Shown here: positions 26,326-34,918 of the stretch, piece by piece | Layout of the letters: every line of letters begins with the position of its first letter | How positions within the stretch are numbered: the first letter of the stretch is position 1 | Assembly: GCF_002699985.1 (NCBI RefSeq) | Contig: NZ_LKBT01000023.1 | Span: 186,001 to 250,000 of the forward strand | Direction: 5' to 3' | DNA: 64,000 nucleotides | DNA from: Pseudomonas sp. ICMP 561 | GTDB lineage: Bacteria > Pseudomonadota > Gammaproteobacteria > Pseudomonadales > Pseudomonadaceae | Program-made: the position numbers and the translations under genes | Notes under the pieces: generated by a model | Seen by the model: only the letters and a program-made list of their open reading frames with translations | What the model was told of the DNA's origin: nothing | The model's database searches: none

Positions 26326-26508
26326 ATGAACTTCAATATCTTCTCCATCATTGCCGCGTCTGCCATTTCCGCCACTGTTGCATTGCCTGCCCATGCCAGT
26401 GTTGATGTGTCCGACAAGAAGGCTCACGCCACCCAGACTTATACCCCTAAATACTTGCAGCAAAGTGCTAATTTCTACGCAGCACTGGATCACAAGACTC
26501 AACAATGA
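26326..26508 (+). CDS. Small exported protein
   Basis: 60 residues. A signal peptide of about 24 residues (hydrophobic core IIAASAISATVALPAHA, cleavage after AHA) leaves a mature peptide of about 36 polar residues rich in Lys, Gln and Tyr. ATG 26326 follows GAGGG at 8 bp spacing. Not recognised as a characterised family. A strong hairpin right after the stop supports a monocistronic unit. Confidence 0.7.
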   Translation: MNFNIFSIIAASAISATVALPAHASVDVSDKKAHATQTYTPKYLQQSANFYAALDHKTQQ

Positions 26509-26519
26509 ACAAGCGATTG

Positions 26520-26564
26520 AATCCATTCCCGGTTAACGAATGTATCGCTACCCGGGAATGGATT
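26520..26564 (+). terminator. Hairpin terminator of the small exported protein
   Basis: Arms AATCCATTCCCGG (26520-26532) and CCGGGAATGGATT (26552-26564), 13 bp and perfect, followed by a short T-run. Confidence 0.7.
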
Positions 26565-26612
26565 TCTGAACAGCACTGTTGTTGATTGATGCTTTTGTTA
26601 AAAGATCACTGC

Positions 26613-26713
26613 CGCTTTCGCGAGCATGTTCGCTTACCCAGGTTTTTGCGACCTTCTGATCATCGCGTATCAGAGCCATGCAAATTCTGCCAGTGAGCCT
26701 GCTCGCGAAAGCG
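26613..26713. repeat. REPIN-like pair, 'CGCTTTCGCGAGCA' class
   Basis: Perfect 14-bp arms at 26613-26626 and 26700-26713 with related flanks. It is a more diverged class than the other REPINs. Confidence 0.7.
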
Positions 26714-26733
26714 CCGGATAAATCCCCTCTTGG

Positions 26734-26766
26734 CCCGCGTCTCTCATAGGATGCGGGTTTTTTTTT
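26734..26766 (+). terminator. Terminator-like hairpin with T-run
   Basis: CCCGC (26734-26738) pairs with GCGGG (26753-26757), followed directly by nine T residues. No gene ends immediately before it, so it may terminate read-through or an unseen small RNA. Confidence 0.5.
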
Positions 26767-26833
26767 GGCCACGATCCTTTAGGACCTGCCTCGGTGTCTC
26801 TGATGCCACGTTGTCGCACAGCAAACACGCGAC

Positions 26834-26923
26834 CTGTAGGAGTGAGCTTGCTCGCGATTCGATTTATCAGTTGAAGATACACTGGGCCCACTAATGCTAT
26901 CGCGAGCAAGCTCACTCCTACAG
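26834..26923. repeat. REPIN, 'CTGTAGGAGTGAGCTTGCTCGCGAT' class
   Basis: Perfect 25-bp arms at 26834-26858 and 26899-26923. With the element at 26613 it fills the 560-bp gap between two small-protein genes. Confidence 0.92.
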
Positions 26924-27067
26924 AAGGTTATCTATTGAATTGATAAACCGGCTCAATAATCAACCCAACTGATATTCGCTATCTCCAGCCATCGTTTTTC
27001 AATACTCCGGTTTTCCACGATCCTGTCGACCTGGCAACACAACACTGGAACTTACGGAGTTACACCC

Positions 27068-27241
27068 ATGGCCACTGCCATTCTTCATTCCATCAAACAA
27101 GGCGCTTATATCGCCATTTCGCTTTATGTGGTTTTTATTGCAGTGGTTACTGTTACCAGCATGAATCCGCAACTGACAACACCCTCTACCCAAACCCTGG
27201 TTGATCGCGCAGCGCTGAATACTCAAGAGCGTGCATCGTGA
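27068..27241 (+). CDS. 57-residue single-helix membrane protein
   Basis: Short gene with a CGGAG ribosome-binding site 8 bp before ATG 27068. The product has one strong hydrophobic segment at about 13-32 (AYIAISLYVVFIAVVTVTSM) and a polar C-terminal tail of 25 residues. Not recognised. Its stop overlaps the GTG start of the next gene by four bases (GTGA), a classic arrangement for coupled translation. Confidence 0.65.
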   Translation: MATAILHSIKQGAYIAISLYVVFIAVVTVTSMNPQLTTPSTQTLVDRAALNTQERAS

Positions 27242-27441
27242 GTGGCGGCAAAATATGGGTGACTGCGGGGCTTGCAGTCATGATCAATGGCAGCACGTTG
27301 CTGGGCATCGGCCAGAACTCGGTCGGTGGGGTGGCGCGCAATATCGAATGCCGGTATGAAATCGCCCAGGCTATCGAGCTATCAAGGGCGCAGAAAGTGT
27401 TGGCGGGGAACCGGCCGGAGAAGGTTGGGGTGGTTGTGTAG
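27238..27441 (+). CDS. 67-residue small protein coupled to the preceding gene
   Basis: GTG start at 27238 overlapping the upstream stop; AAGAG lies about 10 bp before. Residues 6-20 (IWVTAGLAVMINGST) are moderately hydrophobic and could be a signal or membrane segment; the rest is polar and ends KVGVVV. No family recognised. The four-base overlap with a well-initiated gene is the main support that it is expressed. A REPIN begins 20 bp after the stop. Confidence 0.6.
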   Translation: MSGGKIWVTAGLAVMINGSTLLGIGQNSVGGVARNIECRYEIAQAIELSRAQKVLAGNRPEKVGVVV

Positions 27442-27460
27442 TGTCGCTGGCGCAATCCTC

Positions 27461-27552
27461 CGTAGGACTGGCTTTAGCCGGGAGAGGGACATTACATCCG
27501 CTCAAGGTCTTTCGTCAGGAACATCGCTCTCCCGGCTAAAGCCGGTCCTACG
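27461..27552. repeat. REPIN, 'GTAGGACTGGCTTTAGCCGGGAG' class
   Basis: Inverted halves at 27461-27487 and 27526-27552; same class as 12505, 23023 and 50895. It lies between convergent small-protein and GST genes. Confidence 0.9.
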
Positions 27553-27576
27553 CGGTATTTCGTGTCCGCGATATCG

Positions 27577-28176
27577 TTACTTCACCATCACCGCTTTAAA
27601 CAATGCTGACTGAATGAACCGATCCAGCCAGCCACGCACCTTCGGATACGGACTCGTTGCGAACCAATCCGGATCCACCGCGCTGAATTGCCGTATGAAC
27701 GGCGCGACCGCGGTATCTGCCAGACTCAATCGATCCGTTATCAGAAAATCCCGGTCCTTCAAGCGCGCTTCCAGTTTCTGCAAGAACACCTCGCCCTGTT
27801 GCCGGTAATGCGCCTGCGGATATTCCGGGTGGCGCACGAAGTATTTGTAGCGATCCAGATGCTGCTTGAACACCTGATCGTTCTCTTCGATCAACGCCTG
27901 AATGTCCCGGCGGCCGTCGCCGTTGTCGATCAACAGCCAGCCATCCGGATCATTCTGCGCCAGCGCCCAGTGCATGATGTCCAGGCTCTGGTCTATTACC
28001 TTATCTTCAAGCACCAGTACCGGCACCGTACCTTTCGGCGAGCGCTCAAGCATCTCCGGCGGTTTGGCCTTGAGGCTGACTTCGTGGATCTGTACGGCAC
28101 AGCCTGCATAGCGCAGGGCCATACGGGCACGCATGGCGTAAGGGCAGCGGCGGAACGAATAAAGCACGGCCGTCAT
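27577..28176 (-). CDS. Glutathione S-transferase family protein
   Basis: 199 residues. An N-terminal thioredoxin-like domain (about 1-80) has RRCPYAMRARMAL, the CPYA motif typical of cysteine-type/omega-like GSTs, then GTVPVLVLEDKVIDQSLDI for glutathione binding. A helical C-terminal domain holds DRLSLADTAVAPFIRQF with the N-capping Asp. Such enzymes reduce or conjugate with glutathione in the cytoplasm; the substrate is unknown. Its ATG overlaps the sbcC stop by one base, so it is the third gene of the sbcD-sbcC unit. Confidence 0.88.
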   Translation of the reverse strand: MTAVLYSFRRCPYAMRARMALRYAGCAVQIHEVSLKAKPPEMLERSPKGTVPVLVLEDKVIDQSLDIMHWALAQNDPDGWLLIDNGDGRRDIQALIEENDQVFKQHLDRYKYFVRHPEYPQAHYRQQGEVFLQKLEARLKDRDFLITDRLSLADTAVAPFIRQFSAVDPDWFATSPYPKVRGWLDRFIQSALFKAVMVK

Positions 28177-31100
28177 CAGTTGCTGACCTCCACCGTACTC
28201 AAGCCATTACCCTGACGCCGCACCTGAATCTGCACCGGAATCCGCTCGTGCATTTCCTGCACGTGGGAGATTACTCCGACCTTACGGCCTTGGGCCTGCA
28301 AGCCATCCAGCGCGTCCATGGCCAACTGCAGGGATTCGGGGTCGAGGCTGCCGAAGCCTTCGTCGATAAACAACGATTCGATTTTCAACGTGCTCGATGC
28401 CATGGAGGCCAGCCCGAGTGCCAGCGCCAATGAAACCAGGAAGGTTTCGCCGCCGGACAGGGAATGCACTGAGCGCAGTTCGTCGCCCATTTCCGTGTCC
28501 ATCACAAGCAACCCGAGCATGCTGCCGCCGCGCTTGAGGCGGTAACGACGCACCAGTTGCTTGAGCTGGGCGTTGGCATGATGCACCAGCAAATCAAGGT
28601 TGTAGGCCTGGGCAATCTTGCGGAATCGGTCGCCTTCGGCCGAGCCGATCAGCGCCGCCAGTCTTGCCCAGCGCAAGTACTCGCTATGGGCGTTGGCAAT
28701 CTGCTCCTGCAATTCGCGGCTAGCGTTGTTACGGCGCTCGTCTTCACTCAGTTGCGCGCGTAGATCAGCGCATTGCTGTTCCTGTTCGGCGCACAGCTTT
28801 TGCGCCTCCAGCAAGGCAGCGGTCAACTGTTCGGCATCGGTCACGTCGCTGTGATGGGCCTGATGCTGTTGCAATTGCTTGTCCCGTTCCTGAAGCAGGA
28901 CGCGACTTTGCTCCAGGGTCTTTTCGCTCTGCTGCAATTGTTGACGCAACTGGCTGACACATTCGTCGCTGTAGCCGAGCAGCACCTCCAGGGCGGCGTC
29001 ATCCAGCTCGGGATGAGCGCTGCGCCACTCGTAGATATGCTGATCCAGCTCGGCCACCTCTTGCTGCAATGCCTGCAAGCGCGACTGTTCGCTTTCGAGC
29101 CCCGTGGCCAGTTTGATCAACTCGCTGCGTGCCTGTTGCAGATCATCGCTGACGGCGGCTTGCGCCCGGCGTGCCTGTTCCTGCGCGGTTTCAAGTTGCT
29201 GCTGCCATTGCTCGGCGCTGGTGTGGTCGCCCAGCATTTCAGCCAGGCGTTGTTGGCTGGCCAGTTGCTGGGCTTGCAGGTCGGCGAGGCGTTGTTGCTG
29301 TTTCGCACGCTCCTGTTCCAGATTGTGCTGGCTGTCCTGTTCGCGTTCGATCCGACGTGCGCGCTCAGCGTGTTCCTGTTGTTCTTCCTGTTGGCGGTCC
29401 AGTTGTTCCAGACGCTGCGCGATATCGTTGTCCAGTTGCATGAAACTGTCGGTGGCCGCTTCCCGCCAGCGTGACAGGCTTTCGGCGGGCAGCAGCGGTT
29501 CGAATTCTTGCAGTGCGGCTTCGAAGGCCTGATTGTCCAGCGCAATATTGCGCTGTTGATCGTCGAGCATTTTCATCGCGTGCTGGCTGGCATCGCGGGC
29601 ACTTTGTACGTTTTGCTGCAACTGCTCGGCATCCTGCTGCACTTTGAGCAGCAGTCGCTGGCGCTGCTCGCTGGTGGCGATTTCTTCAGTCAGTGCATGC
29701 AGCCGCTCGCTCAGCCAGTCGTTGCGTAGCTGCTCGGGTTGTTCCAGCAAGCGTGCATAAAGCGGATGCGCTTCAAGTTCAGGCGTGAGCTTTTGCAACT
29801 GCTCAGAGAGCTGATCCAGTTGCGGCCGGGCCTGTTTCAGGCGTGCATTGAGTTCGGTGACTTCGGCACGCAACTCGGCGAGTTTTTCGCTGAGCTGGCT
29901 GACCTTCAACCGCGCACTGTTTTCTTCGCTGTCGTCATGGCCGGACAACGCCTGGAGCAGGGCGTCAGATTGATGATAAGGATGATCTTCGCTGCCACAC
30001 ACGGGGCAAGGCTGCTGATCAATCAACTGAGCGCGCAGCTCTTCAACGCTGGCGCTGCGGGCCAGACGCTGACGCTGCAGCAACTCGACAGTGACTTTCA
30101 ACGCCTGCTCGGCAGCTTCGTGTTCGGTCTTGAGCTGCAGACCGCTGGCAATGCTTTTGTTGCGCTGCTCATTGGCCTGCTGTTGCTGCAACTCGACATC
30201 CTGCAGACGTTTTTCGATGTCCTGATGCCGTTGCCAGATGCGCTCCAGGGAGTCGATAGCGCTGTGTTGCTGACGATTGTCGTGGAGCAATTGACCGAGA
30301 CGCTGGATCTCGGCATTGACCGCTTCGGCTTTGACCTGTGCTTCGCTGTACAGCCCTTGCAGGGCGTTGCGTCGGTCAGTCAGCTCCTGCTCGGCACGGG
30401 TTGAGTTCTTTTCCAGCTCCGGCAGTTCTTCACGACCTTTATTCAGCCGCGCGCTGAGTTTGACGGCTTCCTGCAAGCGCGGCCGATAGGCCGTCCACGC
30501 TTTACTCAGGGGGGCGAGTACGGCGCTTTTTTCCAATTGCCCGGCAATGCTTTGCAAGCGTTCATCCAGCAAGCGCTGTTGATCGAGCAATTGATTCAGC
30601 GCCGCCTGGCTGTCGGCTTTTGTGCGCTCGGCCGCTTCCGCGTGGAGCGTTGCGTCCTGGACTTCCTTGTTCAGTTGGGTGAGGTTGCCTTGCTGTTCGA
30701 ACGCCTGACCAATGATCGGTGCGGCGGTTTTTTTCTGTTGTTCGGCCAGTTCAAGAGCGCTGGTGGCGGCGAGCAGCTTTTCTTCAAGCCCGGTTTGGCG
30801 CGCTTGCAGGTCATTCTGGCGTTGCACGTGCTCGGCGATTTGCGCACTGAGCGGGCTCAACTGGGCGTCGAGTCGATGGCGCTGGGCGAACAGGTGCCGC
30901 TGCGGGGCAAGGCGTTCCAGCTGGCCGAGCAACTGACGCTGACTGCTCTGGTTTTCCCAGTCCTGCTGGGCGCTGGCCAATTGTTCACTGGCGCTCAGGT
31001 GTTCGTCTCGCAGGCGTAGCAGTTCGGTGAGCCACTGCTGCTTGAGTTCCAGCTGACGCTGTTGCGCCTGCTGAGTTTTGAGCTGTTGTTGGGCTTCGCT

Positions 31101-31820
31101 GAAATGTTGCTCCAGTTCTGCGCGCTGCTCCGGTGGCATGGGCGCGATGCCCGTCGCCATTAGCTTGAGATCCTCGTAGAGCTTTTCTGCCTCTTTGCTC
31201 TTGCTGAAAGCCCGGCGGCCCAACTGGCTGTAGATCGCCGTATCAGTAAGCTTTTCCAGCAGTTCGCTGCGCTCTTTGTCATCCGCTTTAAGGAAGGCGC
31301 TGAATTCGCTCTGAGCGAGCATAACTGCCCGGGTGAACTGCTCGAAGTTCAGGCCCAGACGGGCTTCAAGCATGGTTTTGTATTCGGATTTGTTCTGCGT
31401 GCTGAGGATCTGCTCGCTGTCCAGATCGGTCAGGGTCTGACGGCTGGCCTGGAGTTTTTTCGTGGCGTTATCCCGTGCGCGGTTGGTTTCCCAGCGAGCG
31501 CGGTAGCGGCGTTTGTCGATCCCAACGAAATCCACCTCGGCATAACCGCTGCCGGTGCCACGCCGTAGCAAGGTCCGCGGATCGTTGGTGCTGATGTCGC
31601 CGTCGATTTCCGGAACCCGTGACTGGCCGATGTTGCTCAGGCGCGGGATGGCCCCGAACAGCGCCAGACACAGTGCGTCGAGCAAGGTGCTTTTGCCCGC
31701 ACCAGTCGGCCCTGTAATGGCAAACAAACCGGCGCTTGCCAACGGCTCTGCGGTGAAGTCCAGTTCGAACGGCCCGGCGAGGGAGGCGAGGTTTTTCAGG
31801 CGGATGGCGAGAATTTTCAT
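28176..31820 (-). CDS. sbcC: Nuclease SbcCD subunit C (SMC-like ATPase)
   Basis: 1214 residues with Rad50-type architecture. N-terminal ATPase half with Walker A GPTGAGKST (about 37-45), long coiled coils rich in Gln/Glu/Leu, a zinc hook CPVCGSEDHP near residue 605, the return coil, and a C-terminal half with LSGGETFLVSLALALGLAS (signature) and Walker B SLFIDEGFGSLD. With SbcD it opens hairpins and trims double-strand ends. Length is slightly above E. coli SbcC. Its start overlaps the sbcD stop by four bases. It may limit stability of the long palindromes found elsewhere in this window. Confidence 0.95.
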   Translation of the reverse strand: MKILAIRLKNLASLAGPFELDFTAEPLASAGLFAITGPTGAGKSTLLDALCLALFGAIPRLSNIGQSRVPEIDGDISTNDPRTLLRRGTGSGYAEVDFVGIDKRRYRARWETNRARDNATKKLQASRQTLTDLDSEQILSTQNKSEYKTMLEARLGLNFEQFTRAVMLAQSEFSAFLKADDKERSELLEKLTDTAIYSQLGRRAFSKSKEAEKLYEDLKLMATGIAPMPPEQRAELEQHFSEAQQQLKTQQAQQRQLELKQQWLTELLRLRDEHLSASEQLASAQQDWENQSSQRQLLGQLERLAPQRHLFAQRHRLDAQLSPLSAQIAEHVQRQNDLQARQTGLEEKLLAATSALELAEQQKKTAAPIIGQAFEQQGNLTQLNKEVQDATLHAEAAERTKADSQAALNQLLDQQRLLDERLQSIAGQLEKSAVLAPLSKAWTAYRPRLQEAVKLSARLNKGREELPELEKNSTRAEQELTDRRNALQGLYSEAQVKAEAVNAEIQRLGQLLHDNRQQHSAIDSLERIWQRHQDIEKRLQDVELQQQQANEQRNKSIASGLQLKTEHEAAEQALKVTVELLQRQRLARSASVEELRAQLIDQQPCPVCGSEDHPYHQSDALLQALSGHDDSEENSARLKVSQLSEKLAELRAEVTELNARLKQARPQLDQLSEQLQKLTPELEAHPLYARLLEQPEQLRNDWLSERLHALTEEIATSEQRQRLLLKVQQDAEQLQQNVQSARDASQHAMKMLDDQQRNIALDNQAFEAALQEFEPLLPAESLSRWREAATDSFMQLDNDIAQRLEQLDRQQEEQQEHAERARRIEREQDSQHNLEQERAKQQQRLADLQAQQLASQQRLAEMLGDHTSAEQWQQQLETAQEQARRAQAAVSDDLQQARSELIKLATGLESEQSRLQALQQEVAELDQHIYEWRSAHPELDDAALEVLLGYSDECVSQLRQQLQQSEKTLEQSRVLLQERDKQLQQHQAHHSDVTDAEQLTAALLEAQKLCAEQEQQCADLRAQLSEDERRNNASRELQEQIANAHSEYLRWARLAALIGSAEGDRFRKIAQAYNLDLLVHHANAQLKQLVRRYRLKRGGSMLGLLVMDTEMGDELRSVHSLSGGETFLVSLALALGLASMASSTLKIESLFIDEGFGSLDPESLQLAMDALDGLQAQGRKVGVISHVQEMHERIPVQIQVRRQGNGLSTVEVSN

Positions 31821-33061
31821 GGTTGCTCACTCTCCAGCTGGACTTCCTGCAGCAGCGTGGCGAAGTCACTCAGGGTTTGTTCGTCGACCTCGCTGCCGTA
31901 GTTATCCAGCCATGCGCGGCTGAACAGTTCCTGGGGGCTGAGCTGATCCAGCTCGATCAGGCCTTCGTCGCTTTCGCCACCGTCACCGCTGCCTTTACCG
32001 GCATATTCGGCGCCGATACGTACCAGGCGCACGGCTTTGCCTTGCAGGGCTTCTTCGATCTGGTTACGCAGGTCCGGCTGCGGTTCGTCCAGGCGGACCC
32101 GAACTTCCAGCCAGGGCTGGCGATCAACGTCGGCCAACAAGTCGATGTCCGGCAAATCCTTGAGCTGCAACAGCAGCTCGGCCAGCGGTGCCGGGCCGAT
32201 TCGTTGCAGATTGACGGCGCGGGGAATCAGCAGGGTTTCGACGCTGCGCAGTTGCTCGCCGTCGCAGTCAATTTCGAGAATCTGGTGTTGATAGCCAATC
32301 TCCGAAAACGACAAAGGAATGGGCGAGCCGCAATAACGAATGCGCTCTTCGCCGTTGACCCGCTGCGGTTTGTGCAAATGGCCGAGGGCGACGTAAGTGA
32401 TGCTCGGGCCGAACAGGCTGGCGGGCAGAGCTTCAGCGTTACCGATAATCAGGCTGCGTTCGGAGTCTTCCGACACCGAACCACCGGCCATGTGGGCGTG
32501 GCTGATGGCGATCAGGGCCTGACCCGGCTGGCGTTTCAGATTAGCCGCTTCGATCAGCAGTTCGTGTACGCGGCCAATGCCACGCAAGTAATCGTCGCCC
32601 AGTGTCGCGCCGGTGACTTCAGCAGGGCGCAGGAAAGGCAGGGCCAGGCACCATGCGCCGATTTCACCTTTTGCGTCGGGCAGTGGCAGTAACAGGCGTT
32701 CGACATCCAGCGTGCCGTCATCGAGCCACAGTACGCGGCCCAGGGCATGGGTGCGCAAACGGCGCATCAGGGGCGCGGGCAGTTCGATGCGCGAACCGGA
32801 ATCGTGGTTGCCAGCAATCATCACGATGGTCAGCAACGGTTGCTGCTCGTGGGCGCTGACGATGAAGTCGTACAGCCGCTCCTGGGATTTGACCGGCGGG
32901 TTGACGGTGTCGAAGATGTCTCCCGCGATCAGCAGTACATCGGGCTGGCGCTCTTTCAGTCGGGCCAGCAGCCAGGTCAGAAAGCTGGCGTGTTCGAAGT
33001 CCCGCTCCTGGCCATGAAGGTTCTGGCCGAGGTGCCAGTCGGAGGTGTGGAACAGTCGCAT
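31817..33061 (-). CDS. sbcD: Nuclease SbcCD subunit D
   Basis: 414 residues, the Mre11-like nuclease subunit. Metal motifs: HTSDWHLGQ (residues about 4-12), AGDIFDT (about 44), GNHDSG (about 78), ISHAHMAGG, and GHLHKPQ. Residues after about 280 form the SbcC-binding/capping region. ATG 33061 (MRLFHTSDWHL) is chosen; the frame upstream is open but not family-like. The C-terminus overlaps the sbcC start. Role: Mn2+-dependent exonuclease and hairpin endonuclease with SbcC. Confidence 0.95.
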   Translation of the reverse strand: MRLFHTSDWHLGQNLHGQERDFEHASFLTWLLARLKERQPDVLLIAGDIFDTVNPPVKSQERLYDFIVSAHEQQPLLTIVMIAGNHDSGSRIELPAPLMRRLRTHALGRVLWLDDGTLDVERLLLPLPDAKGEIGAWCLALPFLRPAEVTGATLGDDYLRGIGRVHELLIEAANLKRQPGQALIAISHAHMAGGSVSEDSERSLIIGNAEALPASLFGPSITYVALGHLHKPQRVNGEERIRYCGSPIPLSFSEIGYQHQILEIDCDGEQLRSVETLLIPRAVNLQRIGPAPLAELLLQLKDLPDIDLLADVDRQPWLEVRVRLDEPQPDLRNQIEEALQGKAVRLVRIGAEYAGKGSGDGGESDEGLIELDQLSPQELFSRAWLDNYGSEVDEQTLSDFATLLQEVQLESEQP

Positions 33062-33163
33062 GGGTAATCTCAATCCTGAATTGGGGGCTTGGCCGGTTGA
33101 ATGCGCTTTTGAACCTGTGCAATTTCTGTGTGAATTATAAGTCACTGAATGCATGCGATTTTT

Positions 33164-33194
33164 ATGTGGGAGCGGGCAAGCACCGCTCCCACAT
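33164..33194. repeat. Single REP hairpin, 'GTGGGAGCGG' type
   Basis: Perfect 12-bp arms ATGTGGGAGCGG (33164-33175) and complement (33183-33194) with a 7-nt loop, between sbcD and batD. It looks like one REP unit or a collapsed REPIN. Confidence 0.75.
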
Positions 33195-33256
33195 TGAACC
33201 GGGTTTGCCGCGAGTTAGCGCGGTACCACAGGGCATGCGCAGTCGACCAAGGTTTT

Positions 33257-34918
33257 CTATTTTGGATACAACGGCGGCAAGCTTTGCTCGCCGGTCGCGT
33301 CCTGAATGTGTTCGGCGGCGGGCAGGGTGCGTACTGCTCGCCATAGTTGTTCGCCCAGCCACAGCTGGCCGGTTTCGCTGTACAGCGCGCCATTGAGGCC
33401 ATCCAGTGCGTCGGACAGCGGCACGAAGCGGGCGGCCATGTCGGCCAGGGTTTCCGGTTGCTGCCGCGCCCAGGCATCCAGTGCCTGTCGGGTCGCTTGC
33501 GGGTCATTGGCGAGGCAGGCGCGCTTGAGGTCATCCAGCACCGTACGCGGACTGGGTCCGGTTTGCACGGCGCGGGCCACGGCAGGCTGACTGCGGGCAC
33601 GCCACCAGAGCACAAAACCGATCAGCGTAGTGAACGCGAAAAACAGTGAGCTCATCTGCCACGGCCAGACGGGCGGGCCGATCACGGTAACGCCGTTCAA
33701 ATCACTGCTGACCGGTGTGTCTACCGCCAGGCTCGGGTTGATACTGATCTGCAAGGTGCGGGCGGGCAGGCTGGTGTGTTCCAGATGGTCTTCCAGAGTG
33801 TTCCACCAGACCACGTCCACGCTCGGTAAATCAATGGCGCCCGGGCGAGTTGGCACCAAGGCCTCGCGCTCTTCGCGGGTGCCGATCAGGCCGCGATCGC
33901 TGGTTACGTTGGCCAGTTTGGGCTGGTCCGGATAACGTCGCAGGGCGCTGACTTCAGTGGCAGGCAAGGGCGGCAGTTGCGCGCCGGACAAGCCTTCGAC
34001 TTTGACGGTCATGGTACGGGTCAGGGAGTCGCCCGCCTGGCTTTTGCCGGGTTCCGGGCTCCAGCTTTCGCTGAGGTTGACACTGCGCGCGGGCAACCAG
34101 GGCGCATTGGCCGGGTAATTGGCAGGCTTGGGTTTGACCGTCAAAGGCAACTTTGCAGAACTGACGCGCATGACTTTGCCCGGCTGCGGGCCGAAGGGCG
34201 TGCCTGGTTCATTGCTCGACTGGCCGTCACTGTTGGGCTGGACGAGAGTTGCACTGAACGTCTGCGGCGGTATCACCAGCGTGCCGCTTTGTTGCGGATA
34301 GATCGCGTAGCGCATCTCGATCACGCCGTGACGGATGCCATTGATGAGCTTTTCATAGGTACGCGAATCGCCGAGTTTTTCGACTCGCGCTTCAGGCACT
34401 TCCAGCGGGCTCAGGTTGCTGTCATCGAACAGCGACACCGAGTGATAGACGCGCAGGGTCAATACGGCCTGGGCCTGGACATAAACGTTGTCTTTATCCA
34501 GGGTCGCTTCGACGAACACCGGAGCCTGTTGGCTGGCGTGATCCGGGTTGTCGCTTTGCGTGACTTGCAGGGTGATCGGCTGGCTTTTCAACGCGCCCAG
34601 TTGCAGGGAAGGCACCTCCACCGAGCCGGTCTGTTTCGGCAGCAGCGTGATGATCCAGCGCGTGGTTGCCTGATTGCCGCCATCCAGCGTGTTGAGTCGG
34701 TTGATCTGACGAGTGCCACCGACGTCAAAGCTACCCTCAAGGGCGCTCAGGTCAGGCTTGCCGAACTGAGTGACGTCGCTGGTTTCCAGGGTCAGCTCCA
34801 CTGTTTCCCCGGAATTGAGTCGCGTGCGGTCGACACTCGCCACCAGTTCCGCAGCCTGATTCGGCAGCGCAACGAGGCTGAGCATCAAGCCGAACAATAG
34901 GGTGTAGGCGCGACTCAT
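33257..34918 (-). CDS. batD: BatD-like membrane protein
   Basis: 553 residues: a signal peptide (about 1-22), beta-rich Ig-like periplasmic domains of the BatD family (SVDRTRLNSGETVELTLETSD at the start of the mature part), one membrane helix at about 418-440 (WQMSSLFFAFTTLIGFVLWW) and a cytoplasmic helical tail. It ends the moxR-Bat operon and overlaps the preceding gene by four bases. Bat proteins were first tied to aerotolerance in Bacteroides; in proteobacteria they are linked to envelope stress. No direct role is shown here. Confidence 0.85.
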   Translation of the reverse strand: MSRAYTLLFGLMLSLVALPNQAAELVASVDRTRLNSGETVELTLETSDVTQFGKPDLSALEGSFDVGGTRQINRLNTLDGGNQATTRWIITLLPKQTGSVEVPSLQLGALKSQPITLQVTQSDNPDHASQQAPVFVEATLDKDNVYVQAQAVLTLRVYHSVSLFDDSNLSPLEVPEARVEKLGDSRTYEKLINGIRHGVIEMRYAIYPQQSGTLVIPPQTFSATLVQPNSDGQSSNEPGTPFGPQPGKVMRVSSAKLPLTVKPKPANYPANAPWLPARSVNLSESWSPEPGKSQAGDSLTRTMTVKVEGLSGAQLPPLPATEVSALRRYPDQPKLANVTSDRGLIGTREEREALVPTRPGAIDLPSVDVVWWNTLEDHLEHTSLPARTLQISINPSLAVDTPVSSDLNGVTVIGPPVWPWQMSSLFFAFTTLIGFVLWWRARSQPAVARAVQTGPSPRTVLDDLKRACLANDPQATRQALDAWARQQPETLADMAARFVPLSDALDGLNGALYSETGQLWLGEQLWRAVRTLPAAEHIQDATGEQSLPPLYPK

